A stretch of 64,000 nt of DNA from Rhizopus arrhizus (lineage: Eukaryota; Mucoromycota; Mucoromycetes; Mucorales; Rhizopodaceae): the NCBI GenBank assembly GCA_024220505.1, contig JAKZZE010000002.1:1860001-1924000 (forward strand). The letters are read 5' to 3'. Positions 35,857 to 48,700 of the stretch are shown one piece after another. Each line of letters begins with the position of its first letter. Position 1 is the first letter of the stretch. The translations under genes and the position numbers were made by a program. The notes under the pieces are model-generated. The model did not search any database, had not been told where the DNA came from, and saw nothing but the letters and a program-made list of their open reading frames with translations.

Positions 35857-37648
35857 GTTCAAAAAGGAAGAAGGTTTTGATGAACAAAAAGAAAGGCATT
35901 TTGCTGATGGGTTTGGGTGTAATTATTTATTGAAATCTATTGCTATTGTTTTTTTGCCTATTGAAAAAGTTGTTACTGTCATATAATTCAAACATACAAA
36001 TATTACAGTTACTAAATAACAGGCGAACAATAAGAAGAAGATTTTCCTTTATCCCTTTATTTAATTTTAGCCCTATATAATGAACCAGTATCCATTCATA
36101 ATAACTATTTGAATAATGAAATAATACTCTTTAAGATGAGAATTCATTGACAACAAAAAATAAGTAAATATGAATGAGGCGAATGAAAATGATTTTAAAC
36201 AGCAGATAAAAAGGGAATTTATATTGCATATGAAGCTAACACAGCTTAGTTATATCAAGATCTGCCGAAGATAAACAATCCAATAAATCAGTAACAGATA
36301 CGTAAATAGCTTTACTGCCAGATGTATTTCCTAAAGTGGATTTAACTTAAAACACGAAAAAAGTCATAGCTTATTACAAAAGCTTTTCAAATGAACGGTA
36401 TACTGAACAAAGAACGAAAAGGAGGACAGCATCGACTTCATGGAGCTAAAGTCGATATTATTCGCTGTTTAACTACACGTGTCCAGATACAAGAATTCAA
36501 TTCTGAAGATTTATTCAGACAATTGAACAGTAGGACCGATTACTGTGTATGTGGAATTGGCAGTAATGAGCCTTATGGTAATCCTATGGTTTTCATGATT
36601 TTTCCAATTGTTGATCTTGAAAGACTTGTTACAATGTGATGATAAAATATAAAGGATATGTATATAATCACGATTTGGTATTATTACATGAACACTCAAA
36701 TGATGAAGCATCTTTTTGAGATGCTTCATCATCCACGCAACTGATTTTGGGTAATAATTGGATAGATCATTTTAGTAGCTAGAAAAACATTATGAAACTG
36801 AATCATATCCAACTAGGAAAATGAAATGCTTGATAATAAACACTTCACTGAATATATTATGATTTACTTCTTCAATTTCAATGAGTAGCATGCACTGTGA
36901 CTAAGCAATTGCGAATACACAGATAAACTATAAGCAAACAAGCGTTTATGGAACTTTCACAGACTATTATATTAAACTTTGCACTTTAATATAAGAATCA
37001 TTTTAGGAACCATTCGATGGTCGGTACAGGATACTTTCCGAAGCTTGATTTCAAGATGGTTTATATTACAAGCTTTATAAGAATGTATAGGAGGGAGTCT
37101 TGCTTTCTTTTATAATCTTGTTGAGCCCTTTAACTTTTGACATGTTGTAAGTTTGAAGCAATATACAAGGTAAGCACAATGTTCTCTAAGAAGAATGTTC
37201 TACAGAATGATTTTTTATATAAAATAGAAAAAGTAACTTATAAATAAAGACTAATATATCTGTTTTGCAGTCAAATTTGTGGAAAGCTTTTCATTTTGGA
37301 TGCATTGTTTCTATTTTTTTTTTATGTAACAAATTGGTCTATTTTTAGTCCGACATTAAGGTTTTGGCAACAACAGTCATGACTTGCTATTATTTAAAAT
37401 TAACACAAAATGGGCCATTTATCTTTACAAATTAATAACAAGAGGTTGGCTTTTTTGCCAGTGATATAGCCGCTTAGCCATTAGAATTAGTAAAATTAAT
37501 TTCACGTGTAAACCCTAAGCGAGTCACTAATTCGTCTTATCAAATTTGTTTAATCCTGGGAAAATCAATCAACTTATATTTCGCACTTTGGGGATCCTTT
37601 TCTCCTTTTCCTTTCTTTGTTTCATTATAGACAAATCCATAACAAAAT
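35857..37648. other. Intergenic, about 1.8 kb
   Basis: It contains the promoters of the divergent methyltransferase (-) and thioesterase (+) genes and the perfect hairpin at 36700-36732. The 82-codon frame at 36391-36639 is unsupported. Confidence 0.5.
36700..36732. repeat. Perfect 14-bp inverted repeat (hairpin)
   Basis: ATGATGAAGCATCT (36700-36713) and its exact complement AGATGCTTCATCAT (36719-36732) flank a 5-nt TTTTG loop. It lies about 920 nt before the thioesterase start, away from any gene end. Confidence 0.85.
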
Positions 37649-39016
37649 ATGTCATCAAAGTCTTATACTAATTTATTCACTTTTGGTGAACAAAAAATAA
37701 CAATAGAGGATGATGATCAAGAGGCTGATTATGGACTTAGAATGGCAAGAGCGATTGATGTACAACTAATTGATACCAATTTATATATGAGTAAAGAACT
37801 CTATTTACCTCTTGGTGCCCGAGGTGTATTTGGAGGACAAGTGAGTACAAGATATTTTTATTGTCTAAAAACTCAATAATAACTAGATTGTTGCACAAGC
37901 CTTAAAGGCTGCTTGGGATACTGTACCTGAAGATTTTTTTATTCACGTAATCACTTATTTAATCTCCATGATCTCTACTTAACCTTCTCTTTTCGTAGTC
38001 TTTACATGCTTATTTCATCTTGGCATGTAGTGTCGAAACTCCTGTGATATACAGTATTCAGCGTGTTCAAGACAGAAGGTCGTATGTCACTAGAATTGTA
38101 AAGGCCACTCAAAAAGGAAATGCCATTTTCACATGCAGTTGTAGTTTTGCTAGACCTGAGCAAGGTGCAGTATTAGACCATCAGGTATAAAAAGCAATTG
38201 CTTGAGGATATGTAAGTTGAAGTAACTAATAGCTTTCTTTAGACCAGCATGCCCAATGTCCCAAATCCAGAAAGCTTGCCAAGGTAAAAAAAAAAATTCT
38301 GTTTGAGCGTAAATTATTAAAATAAAAATAAAAAAAAGTGACATAGAAACTTTTGAAGATGCTTTGAAGAAAATTTCTAATCCATCAATGAGATTTTTGA
38401 AGAGACTTGAAACTAGACTTAAAGATGTAAGATTCTATTACTTGAAATTAAAAGAAATAGTATATTTACGTGTCTTTTATTTATAGGCTGGGATTGTAGA
38501 GTACCGTAATGTAAGAAAAGATAGTCCAGAAGAAGTGGTTAGTGGCAATGTACAGCCCAATGGATCTGATGTAAGTAGGCTATCAGCTTGAATGGGACAG
38601 ACATGTTTCTAAAGCCCTTATTACAGCAACATTGGTTCAAGACACGTGGAAAATTAAATGATGACATGAAGTTACATGCCTGTTGTATAGCTTATATATC
38701 AGATGCAGCGCTTTTGAATACAGCAGCTATTGCAAACGGAATGACATTCAGTTCAACCTCTGTGGGCATGATGACCTCTTTAGATCACACTATCTGGTTT
38801 CATATGCCTGCAAGAGCAGATGAATGGTTACTTTATCATAAATACAGTCCTCGAACAAACAGCGGGCGTGGGTTTGCCTTCGGACATATATACAGTCAAG
38901 ATGGTTCATTAGTTGCTACCACAGCTCAAGAAGGTGTAATTCGATTGTCTAAAAAGGAACAAGAAAGGCGACAGAAACAGTACCAAGAAACAACTAACGA
39001 TCAGAGCAAATTATAA
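37649..39016 (+). CDS. Acyl-CoA thioesterase II (ACOT8/TesB-like), peroxisomal
   Basis: Exons 37649-37840, 37887-37946, 37999-38184, 38243-38283, 38339-38426, 38487-38570, 38627-39016; 346 aa. It hydrolyses acyl-CoA to free fatty acid and CoA. Both hot-dog halves of the TesB family are present. The first includes RGVFGGQIVAQALKAA and SLHAYFILACSVETPVIYSI. The second includes HACCIAYISDAALL and SLDHTIWFHMPARADEWLLY; the latter carries the catalytic Asp (SLDH). GHIYSQDGSLVATTAQEG is also family-typical. The last residues QSKL end in the peroxisomal targeting signal SKL, which places the enzyme in peroxisomes with beta-oxidation. The sixth intron (38571-38626) runs to TTACAG; closer AGs would give an impossibly short intron. 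Confidence 0.93.
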
Positions 39017-39340
39017 AGCTTGAAAGAAGGAGACAATAGAGACAATCCGTTCATTTCTCTTACAGATTTTGTATACATTGCTTGCTTATTTTAATAAAGG
39101 ATTGTGATAGCATATGTTTTTAAGTTCATTGTCGGAATGTTTGGGAGTAAGATGTAAAGATGATCTGGTGTTATCTAGCCGTTTACTGAAGAATAAAAAG
39201 GAAAACAAGGCTTTTTTGAGTAATTGATAATAGTATTATGGCATATATCAATCTATCTAAGGAATATAGATTATATTAACATTTTTGATACAGTTCATCA
39301 TTTCATTTGATATCAAATTTACATGATAGAGTAATTTTGT
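39017..39340. other. Convergent 3' flanks of thioesterase and APP1-like genes
   Basis: AT-rich, with an AATAAA near 39094 for the plus-strand gene. Nothing else is seen. Confidence 0.5.
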
Positions 39341-41203
39341 TTATTTAAAGAATCTATAGGATAGGGTATCATCAGTTACACCCTTCATATTCCATAATGC
39401 GTCTTGTATATATTTATCATTCTGCAGTATTTGTGCATCTTGAAATAAGACGATGTCAACATTGGGTATTTGTAATCTTGCCTTTTCAACACGTTCATAA
39501 AGACGTTTACATGCCTCTGCTGTGGATATTTGATGATGTCGGTGTGGGTTGATGAGACCTATGTCATCATCACCATCCATATGAAAATCAGTTCGATGGC
39601 CTGTCATATGAGGTTCGACAGCATATTCCATCAATGTACTCCTCACTGCCTTTCTCAAGCCAAGAGGTGATTGAAACTTATTCTTATGGCTACTGGAGGG
39701 TATAGAATGCTGTGATTGTAGGGTGAACAAGTCATCATCATCCACTAGACTCTCTCTTCTTGAAAAGGTGGGTAAAAATGAGGATTGGGACATGCGTTTG
39801 TGCATCTTTTTCCTTTCTTGTTCTTCAGCCAAAGGTGTCGTCACATCACGAATGAATATCTTGAGTACTTGTTTTGGATATTCAAATGCTATCTTTGTAT
39901 AAATCTCCAAGTCAATCTCACCCGAGTCACCGATCAAGATAAATCGACGTTGAGGAAAATCACGTAGAATGTCCAGTATGGCTTCTCGTTTCGCTTGGCC
40001 TGGTATCTCGACCAGCCTTGATAGAAGGCTAAGGTCATCTCGAAGGTGCATTGAACCTGGTGGAAAGTGGGCATCACGAATGAATTGATCCAACATAGGC
40101 ACAAGTTGAAATGGGCTGTTTGATACATAATGAAAGGAAGCACCTTGATTGTACTATGAAGGATAAGTGAATACAAAACCACATATCACAATCTAAAGAA
40201 GCTTACCCAAGTCATATATACATCAGACATTCCTTCTACATCTTTAGGTTGCTCAAAAAAAGTCTTGGAGAGCACTTTACGAGCACCAGCCAAAATCCGA
40301 GTATCTTTGATGGTGTCATCAATGTCTGAAACAATAGAGATACCGTAAGACTCAACTAAACTAACAACTCCTCTTGTAGGTGAAAAGCTCTTTGTGTGAT
40401 CAGTAGATGTGGACTGGATGCGAATCAATCGAGCATCACGTTGATTGTGAGCTTGAGCCCAAGCTAAAATAGTGTCATGAGCAAGTACGAATTCACCAAG
40501 GAAAAACCCGGAGTTTGAAGTCTTGAGTTGAATGGCAGCATTACTATTGTCCTGATCCACAGGAGTACTTGATTCTATGTCTAGTTGATCTAGTATGGAA
40601 GCCATTGGATTTTGAGGTCTTGTGGGATAATCAGTTTTATCTTCATCTTGTTGAGATAAAGACGAATAGTGTGAAGGCAAAATATAATGTTGATTTGTTA
40701 ATAAAAAAGTGGGTATAAAATTGTTCATCATTTCTAAACTTGCAATGACATCAATAGCTTGAATTGTGAAACTTTTACTCTTTTGATTTGTTGCCAAGAA
40801 ATATTTAAATCTTTCTTCGAATGTTTGCAAGGAAGTTGAATCCGTAAAAGATTTTCCGGCTACACTTTTTGTAATACCTTTTTTTTTTTTTGTATATAAA
40901 TAAATATGAAATATATCAAATATTAAATTATTTACCCATAACTACTTTTTGTTTAGCAAAAGAGCAATTATGTGATAATGCCCAACCTTTTGCTTTTACA
41001 ATCCATTCATTTCTGTCTATGCAAAAAATAAATAAAAATAAATAAATAAATTTCCCGATCTTTTTACTGTTTGGATTTCTTTTTGCATAAGTGGGGAATA
41101 ATATACACTCTTTATTGGTTTTAGTTGAAAAATAATCTTGAATTGAAGCTGTTCTATAATAGTCATTCATCTTAAATCCATTTATATTAGAGTGTCGTGT
41201 CAT
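39341..41203 (-). CDS. APP1-like phosphatidate phosphatase (HAD-type, DUF2183)
   Basis: Exons from the start: 41203-41068, 41016-40936, 40859-40207, 40153-39341; 560 aa. The N-terminal part contains WIVKAKGWALS, the conserved strand at the beginning of APP1-type proteins. The HAD catalytic motif DIDDTIKDT (DxDxT, about residue 250) follows. Then come the conserved YVSNSPFQL and GSMHLRD, and the acidic Mg2+ site in LIGDSGEID, all diagnostic of the APP1 catalytic domain. APP1 dephosphorylates phosphatidate to diacylglycerol and acts at cortical actin patches and in endocytosis. The C-terminal tail is Ser/His-rich. It shares a 357-bp divergent promoter with the phenylalanyl-tRNA synthetase gene. 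Confidence 0.9.
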
Positions 41204-41560
41204 ATTAAATAATAATACAAAAGAAAAATAACAATAAAAAAAAAAAGCTTTTTATTTTATAAACATGTTGCCACCAAGAATAAAATTATGCGCTGATTTT
41301 CTATATTAAATAAAATATCCCATTTTTGTTCTTGTTGTAATATGAACAACATTTTCTATGAATTGACAACACTCTTATTTGCACTTTTAATTCATGTGTT
41401 CATTATCATTAAAACGCGAAAAGAAGACAAGAGAAGCACGGGAGTTGAATTGAACTTTTTTTTTTGGGTGGCTGAAGGGTGTCCCAGTTATTTTTTTTTT
41501 ATTGACCGCTTACTTGAAAAGATTTCAATCTTTTTCTTTTCTTCTTCTTCTTTCTTTACC

Positions 41561-43364
41561 ATGTCTGCCACTACAGAAGAATTACAAACCTTTGTTCTCA
41601 ACACTCTTGAAAAACAAACAACTATTGAGGACTCTAAAGATTTGACTCATAATGACAAACCTGTTGACCAACTTGCACTTCTTGGTGCTCTCAACAGTTT
41701 AAAGTCAAAAGACGTAAAGACTTTCTTTACACGAGCCTTCTTTTTTTTTTTTTCTTATTCATTTTCATTTAGATGATTGATTTTAAGCCTATTGACCGTA
41801 TTGTTTGGACTTTAACTGAAGAAGGTCAACAACTCGCTAAAGATGGTAGTCACGAAGCTCGCGTTTTTGAAGCTATTCCTCCTGGTGAAGAAGGTCTGCC
41901 AATTGCTGAACTTCAGGTAAAGTATCGCATCTTTTTATATTATGCTTTTTATCTAATGTAGGAAAGAGAACAGGCTAAATTTGGTCCTTCAGCAAAGGCA
42001 GGACAAGGAAAAGCTTTCAAAAACAAATGGATCACTAAAAAGGGCAACAACTTGGTTCGTGCTGTGGATAGTATTGTAGATCAAACTCAAAAGGAATTGA
42101 AAGAGATTGAATCTACTGGAACTTTGGGTGATGCTAAAGCACTTGCAGAATTAAAAAAGAGAACATTGGTTGATAAACAGTACGGTTAAATGCTTGATAT
42201 GCTTTGTTGACATTAATGTCTTTGCATAGAAAATTGACTTCTTACAATGTATCCAAGGGACCTGATTTCTCATTAGAAGTAAAGAAGGAAGCAACTGATA
42301 TTACTTTTGAAATGCTTCAATCGTAAGTTATAATCGGGGTTTATGAAGATGATGACTCATCTATGTTTAATAGTGGTGAATGGAAGAATGCTACCTTCAA
42401 AAAGTACAACTTTGATGCGGCTGGTGTCATTCCTTCTGGTGGCCATCTTCATCCTTTAATGAAAGTGCGTCAAGAATTCCGTGAGATCTTTTTTGATATG
42501 GGTTTCCAAGAGATGCCTACCAATTGCTTTGCTGAATCTAGTTTCTGGAATTTTGATGCTCTTTTCCAACCTCAACAACATCCTGCTAGAGATGCTCATG
42601 ATACCTTCTTCTTAAAAGGTAGTAAAATAACTTTTTGCTCTTGATATTCACTTTCTATAGATCCTGCTACATCTGATCGTTTCCCTCGCGATTTAATGGA
42701 AAAGATTAAAAAAACACACGAAGATGGTGGAGAGACAGGTTCGATCGGTTACAACTACAAATGGAAAGAAGAAGAAGCACAAAAATTAATCTTGCGTACT
42801 CACACCACCGCTGTCAGTTCATACATGCTCTATAAACTCTCTGAAGAAACCAAGCGATTGGGTGAATTCCGCCCTGCTAAATACTTTTCTATCGATCGTG
42901 TATTCCGTAATGAATCTGTAGATGCTACTCACTTGGCCGAATTCCATCAAATTGAAGGTGTAATTGCTGATAAGAACTTGACCTTGGGTGATTTAATTGG
43001 TTTCATGGATGTTTTCTTTAAAAAGATGGGTATGGACAAGATTCGTTTCAAGCCTACCTATAACCCTTATACCGAACCCTCAATGGAAATCTTTTCTTAT
43101 CACGAAGGATTAAAATCTTGGGTTGAAATCGGTAACTCGGGCATGTTCCGTCCTGAAATGTTGCAACCCTTGGGTTTGCCTTCTGATGTACGTGTTATTG
43201 CTTGGGGTCTTGGTCTTGAACGTCCTACAATGGTTAAATATGGTATTTCAAACATCCGTGATTTACTCGGTCATAAAGTCAATATCGCTATGATCAAGGA
43301 TTATCCTATTTGTCGCTTGGATAAAAAGATGGGTAAAGAATTGATTGGCTTAAGTCAAGATTAG
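41561..43364 (+). CDS. FRS2: Cytosolic phenylalanyl-tRNA synthetase, alpha subunit
   Basis: Exons 41561-41713, 41773-41916, 41962-42179, 42230-42322, 42374-42618, 42661-43364; 518 aa. It charges tRNA-Phe as part of the alpha2-beta2 enzyme. The N-terminal third holds the winged-helix modules typical of eukaryotic alpha subunits ([18 protein letters not shown]). The catalytic core has GGHLHPL with [15 protein letters not shown] (motif 1), [33 protein letters not shown] (motif 2 region), and [14 protein letters not shown] (motif 3). The start at 41561 follows a T/C-rich leader and gives the usual [12 protein letters not shown] N-terminus. The frame is also open upstream to an ATG at 41342. The donor at 42180 (GTACGG) is weak but is the only one that keeps phase. 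Confidence 0.95.
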
Positions 43365-43446
43365 AAAAAAAAAGAGAGGGAAAGAAAAATAAAAAGTTTA
43401 ATTTGTATTTAAACACAGCAAATACGTCTTTTTTTAATAATTAAAA

Positions 43447-44256
43447 ATGTCAAGGTACATCATCTAATCATGTATACAAAGGAAAAGTTTTGTTTGTTTT
43501 TCTCATGCGTGAAAAAAAGCCAAGTTGATTTAGAATTATTGTCTGATGATGAAGCATTGTTTCAAGAACTTGAAAAGGAAGAAGATTCTGAGATTGCTAC
43601 TTTACGTGAACAACGTATAAGAGAAATTCAAGCAGAGTAATAATAATAATAATAGTAAATAAGTAAAACCAATTCTATTTTCTATAGATTTGCAAGAAGA
43701 GAAACTTTAGAAGAATATCAACATGGCATATATAGTGACATTACAAAAGAAAAAGAGTTTATGGACATTACCGTCAAGGATAAATACGTAGTTGGTCATT
43801 TTTATCATCAAGACTTTAGACGATGTAAAATTATGGATACCCACCTTGAAGTAAGCAGAATAGCCTCATTCTTTCTTGTTATTAATCACATTGTTTAGAA
43901 ATTGGCAAAAAAATATTACAATACAAGATTTATAAAAATTGATGTTGCCAATGCTCCATTTTTAGTAGAAAAACTACAAGTGAAAATCTTGCCTTGTGTT
44001 ATAGCATGGAAAGATGGCTATGCACAAACAAAGTAAAAACGAAAAAGAATAGGCAGTTTTCACCAACTGAAATACATTGAATAGGATTGTTGGGTTCGAT
44101 GATCTTGGAAACACGGATAGTTTTGCAACAGGTGCCTTAGAATTAAAGTTGATACATGCAGGCGTCATCAAGAAAAAAGAAGATGAACAAGCACAAGCAA
44201 AGAAGTCTATCTTTCAATCTAAAAATGATACTGATTCAGAATTGGAAGATGAATAA
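43447..44256 (+). CDS. TXNDC9/Plp1-like thioredoxin-fold protein (phosducin-like)
   Basis: Exons 43447-43454, 43520-43636, 43688-43850, 43899-44032, 44085-44256; 197 aa. The first exon codes for only MS and two bases. The order is an acidic helix (DLELLSDDEALFQELEKEED), then FARRETLEEYQHGIYSDI, then a thioredoxin fold. In the fold, VVGHFYHQDFRRCKIMD replaces the usual CxxC (only one Cys), and FIKIDVANAPFLVEKLQVKILPC carries the cis-proline. FDDLGNTDSFATGALE completes it. TXNDC9/Plp1 proteins bind the CCT chaperonin and help fold tubulin and actin; they are not redox enzymes. The gene follows FRS2 by 82 nt and ends 16 nt from the stop of the opposite OST48 gene. Confidence 0.92.
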
Positions 44257-44272
44257 ATTTCTCTTTGTTTAT

Positions 44273-45765
44273 TTAATTGGCTTTTGTTTTTGTTTTCTTG
44301 GCCTCATCTTTGCCCCAAGTAGCCAACCATACGGCACTAAACAAAATAAATCCAATAATCATAGATCCAGTAGCTGAATAATAAGGATAAGCAGCTGTCA
44401 AATAACGAGGATATTCATTATGTCTAAATGGTTTAATAGATACTTGATCTTCTGCCAACAAGTACGTAAGACCAGAACGCTTATAATTCACTTTGAAGGT
44501 GAAGATACCATAGACATCTGGAAGCTTGACATGTGTTTCAAATCGGCCAACATTATCAGTAGTGGATACTTGCTTTAAGGTTGTACGGATATAGGGGTCA
44601 AGCATGATGATTTCAAGTTGTACATCGTTTGCCTTGTAAGGAACCCATTCATTATCCTTGTATTCAATAATATCAATTGTATAAACCTAGTTTTTTACTT
44701 TTAGAAATACTTTTTCTCTCATTCTCTTTAATCACTTACAATATCATCCTTAACACGGTACCAATCTCTTTGTTCAACTTCACCTTCTTTATGATGATGG
44801 AATCCAACAACTTTCAACACACCTCTTTCTTGGAAAGTCCACTGAGTTAACTGGCTAATAAATTCTTCATTTCCAGATTTATCAAAACTATGTTTTTCTT
44901 GTAAGTTTTTCTTTTTTAAGCTATAAACATATACTTCTTACGATTGACCAGATTTAATATCGACAGGAGAACTAATCAATTTATCAGAAAAGATATCAAG
45001 AGATCCTACAAAAGTAACACGAGCCGAGTTGCGAGCCTGTAAGGCGCCTACCAAGGACACAGTGCTTGATTCCTTGTTCAAAATAGCAGTAGAGAGTGGG
45101 ATTTGGCCAACAGTTAAACCGGTACCTGAGAAAAGAATTGGCGCTTCAATTTGCTTTTTATCAATAATGGAAGATGGAGCAACCACATTTAAAGTGGCAA
45201 TCAAGTCGGCATCTTCATTGACAGATTGTGTTTGATCAAGTACCTTTTCCGTATCCAATTCAATATCAAACTCTGAGGCCAATGCATGCATCGTGTCACT
45301 AGCGTCTGGTGTGACAGCAATAAGCATGTTGCCACCATTTTTAACAAAGTTGACGAGTTGAATGTTATTCAAGTGTGGATGGCTTCCTAAACCTATAATA
45401 GAAAAGAAGAATATGAATGGGTGAAATGACCAGAAAAGAGAAACTTACTGCTAGATTTGGGTGCAAAATGAATAATGTGAGAAAAGACGTGTTCACCAAA
45501 GTAATAAAGAGAAGTTGTTTGATCATCAGCTGCTTTAAATAGGGGCGTGAATCCTCGTTCTATTCCCAAACTAATTAAATATGCATTCACAAGTATGTAA
45601 TGTTTTATTACCTTGCAATTGTTGCCAAAACTGTGAATAGTTATCTTTGTCAGATAGAGAGTCCAACAGGACCAAAATTCGGTGACCTGTTGTAGAAGTA
45701 GCAGCTGCTAACACTGTCAAAAGACTGACGATAAAAAGAGAGGTTAAAGAATAGATGCTTCTCAT
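44273..45765 (-). CDS. WBP1: Oligosaccharyltransferase subunit OST48/Wbp1
   Basis: Exons from the start: 45765-45612, 45559-45449, 45392-44942, 44887-44740, 44686-44273; 425 aa. The N-terminus is a signal peptide (hydrophobic stretch of about residues 7-22). The luminal part is family-typical: RILVLLDSL at the start of the mature chain, LVNFVKNGGNMLIA, QWTFQERGVLKV and RVKDDIVYTIDI. A single transmembrane span near the C-terminus (SMIIGFILFSAVWLATW) is followed by a short lysine-rich cytosolic tail with a KKTK motif, fit for ER retention. OST48/Wbp1 is a non-catalytic but essential subunit of the complex that N-glycosylates nascent proteins. The acceptor at 44888 was used; the nearer TATAG would make a 21-nt intron. 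Confidence 0.94.
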
Positions 45766-48700
45766 CTTCTCTCTTTATAAATATGTATTAGAAATAAGCG
45801 CGTCCCAATCTATAAAAAGAGGGCAAATTTAATTGAGTGTTAATCTGGGATCAAAAGAAAAGGATGCACCTTAACTTTATGTTCTTTATCGAAACTTTTA
45901 ATGCAACAAAGAAATGTACTGGTTTTGATGAGTTGTCTCGTTCAAAAAAAGACTTGTTGTTGAATAATAGCCCTATTGGTAGCTTTTATTAGATAAATTT
46001 GCTTCGATTTTACTGCAAAGCTGAGTTTATTGCAGTATTCGGAAAGTTACAAAGAGAAACTGTGATGAAGCTTTTATTTGTCTTATTTAAGCAGAAGAAA
46101 CCTACGACTAAGCTATAAATGACCTATTACTACTAAATAGCAAGAATGTAATGCTAATTTTAGCGTCAAACTATTTTTTACAAGATTCCTTGTAATATCA
46201 ATCATATTATTTTTTATGCAATTAGCAAACTCGCATAAATAACTATTTTAAGACACTCTAAAAGATTTCATTATAACTTTGCAAAAAGAAAAAAAAAACA
46301 TGTTTTGTTGTGATAATTAACATTAGATCTTTGTGATACCACTAGTAATTATACAGCTACATGTTTTCTTGGCATAAAACTTGAAGTCAAGGGAAACGAG
46401 CCATTGTGGGAAATGACTCTTTTGATTTTGCAACAAATTGTGAAAAAAATGGATGTACGCTGTAAAAAAGCTAAATGGCTTTTATTGATAGCAGAACTAC
46501 TTAAATTACAGCTTACAGATTCTGGTACCAAGCATATGCAACAAGTGAATAGGGATAGACTTTGTTGCTATTTCAAATGCTAGCTTCACTTTATTATATC
46601 CTCATTTAGTCAATTTAGGATGGTTTTGATAAAGTATATGTTGATGGCATCATGACTTTTTGACCGAGATCAGAATGATTTACTTGTTTATGACAATTTT
46701 TTATCGTCTATTTTTATATATTGAAAAGAGCTCAAAGGGTGTTTCAGTCAATCGGATCAATTTATGTCCTAATTGGAGTTTGAGTGCTGATATTTTTAAA
46801 CACTACTATTACTGTCCTTCTGATAACCATTATCGACAAAGCAACATGTCTCAGAATATTTTGGCGACAAAACTGAGAGGACAACGTAAAAGCTGCTGTT
46901 TTCTATTTGGATCTTATACAAGTATAAAAGGTTTTTTGAATGATTTGAATAAAAATAAAATATTATGATGCCTTCAAAATTAAACTTTTCTTGTATAATC
47001 TTCTTTCAATTTTATCAGAAGAATATACATATTTCCAATTTATGATCTTCCGAATTTCATTTTTTGTTTTAATTTTTCAAGTGTCTTTTGATTGTTGCTG
47101 TGATGAAATTTGGGAGATAAAGTTGGCAATTAGACCAAGCAGTCCTAGTACACCCTGACAAAGCATTATCTTTTATCTTTCCTTTGAATCACCTTCGAAA
47201 TCTTTGTCATGCATAAGGTATATATGTCTCATACCTCTGTTGATTTTTTGGTACTGGGTTTTATAAACACACAGCATTCACGCACACTCATCAAACTTAA
47301 AATGAAGACAAAATTTTCTAAACAAAAAAAAAAATACCCTCAAGAGCAGCCAAACGTTCAGGAATAAGTCAACGATATTCTTTGGAATCATTCATTACAA
47401 TGTCCATTACCTATCAGCCCTGTGGTGACGTGATTGAAAAGCTTGAATTGGTATTCGATTCAGTTACTGACAGTAGAAAGAATAAATATTGCAATGACAC
47501 ATTTCTGAGTTTTTGTACGAATAACGAAATAAGCATCTACTTTTTTTTTTGTGACAAGAGGGCTTCCACAAGCAATTCTAACATACGAGGTGGGATCTTT
47601 AGAATCTTCTTCCTCATCAAAATTGTCGTATAACTTTAACAAAGTTTCTTGTATGATTACCTTGGGACATATTAAATAAGACGAATGATTGTTGGTTAGA
47701 TAGCTGGTTATCTTGCTTTGGTATGACCTCTCCATTATTACTGGTACAAGCATGATATCATCAATTGTGTCTCGGACAAAATGAAACTTGCTCAACTCGA
47801 TCATTCTATGTTGGTCATTGAATGTTAAATCCATCGATTTTCAAGTGGCTATTAACAAAGTTTCATGATCTTTTGACTTCAATAAAAAAAAAAAAATCAT
47901 AGTTTACTGTCGAAAACGGGTCAATATATAACACCTAGTCTGGAATCATTGTCTGATTATTTGGATGGTTGGACAGAGAGACAAGACGGTATGTCAATCT
48001 TAAAATCAAGTCAAAAGATAAATTAGCTAACAGAGCGCTCATTTGTTTGTACTCACTACTCAAACTTGACGTTTTTGATTTATGAAATGATTCAAGAATG
48101 TATAATACAGAAATCTAATGGATATTCGATATGATTAAAATCGTGCAAGTATATATTGATTGTAGTATATAAAGTATACAAAACGACTCACATATTATTC
48201 ATTGCTCTAGGCTTCTTTGATTTCCATTTCTTTTCCCATCTTTTCTTGATTCGCCATTTTCTCTGTCATTCTTCCCATTGTCAAGATCAACCTCTCCTCT
48301 TCTATCAATATCAAATCATATCTGTTTACATAGGCAATACGCTTATTTTCTTTTCTTATCGAATTGTTATTTAATTTAATAGCGAGACAATAATGCATTC
48401 TCCTAAAGAAAAGAAATAAAAATTAGTCGCTATAAATGATTCGCTAATAAACCAATCATCTCTTTCTCATGTTGGTCATTTGGATCAATAAATTCTTCAC
48501 CAATGGGTTCTACAGGTTGTTCCGACTGTGTTGTTTTTAGGATAAAGACTGATATCAAACATGACAAAGAGACAGTATTGCTCTAAACGGACAAGAGGTG
48601 CTGTGTAAAGCCTTTTGCGGCTACTGCATTGTTTCTCTTTTTTGACTCATATATCACACACTGATCATAACACGCTATGTTTTCATGAAATTTTCAAATT

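Noticed and set aside
36391..36639. 82-codon frame starting with ATG
   Set aside because: No leader features, no family resemblance and no splice partner; length is within chance for the region.
47460..47834. 124-codon minus-strand frame
   Set aside because: Longer than most chance frames here, but with no recognisable motif, no proper leader, and a polyT tract rather than promoter features upstream. Kept only as a note in the gene-poor block.
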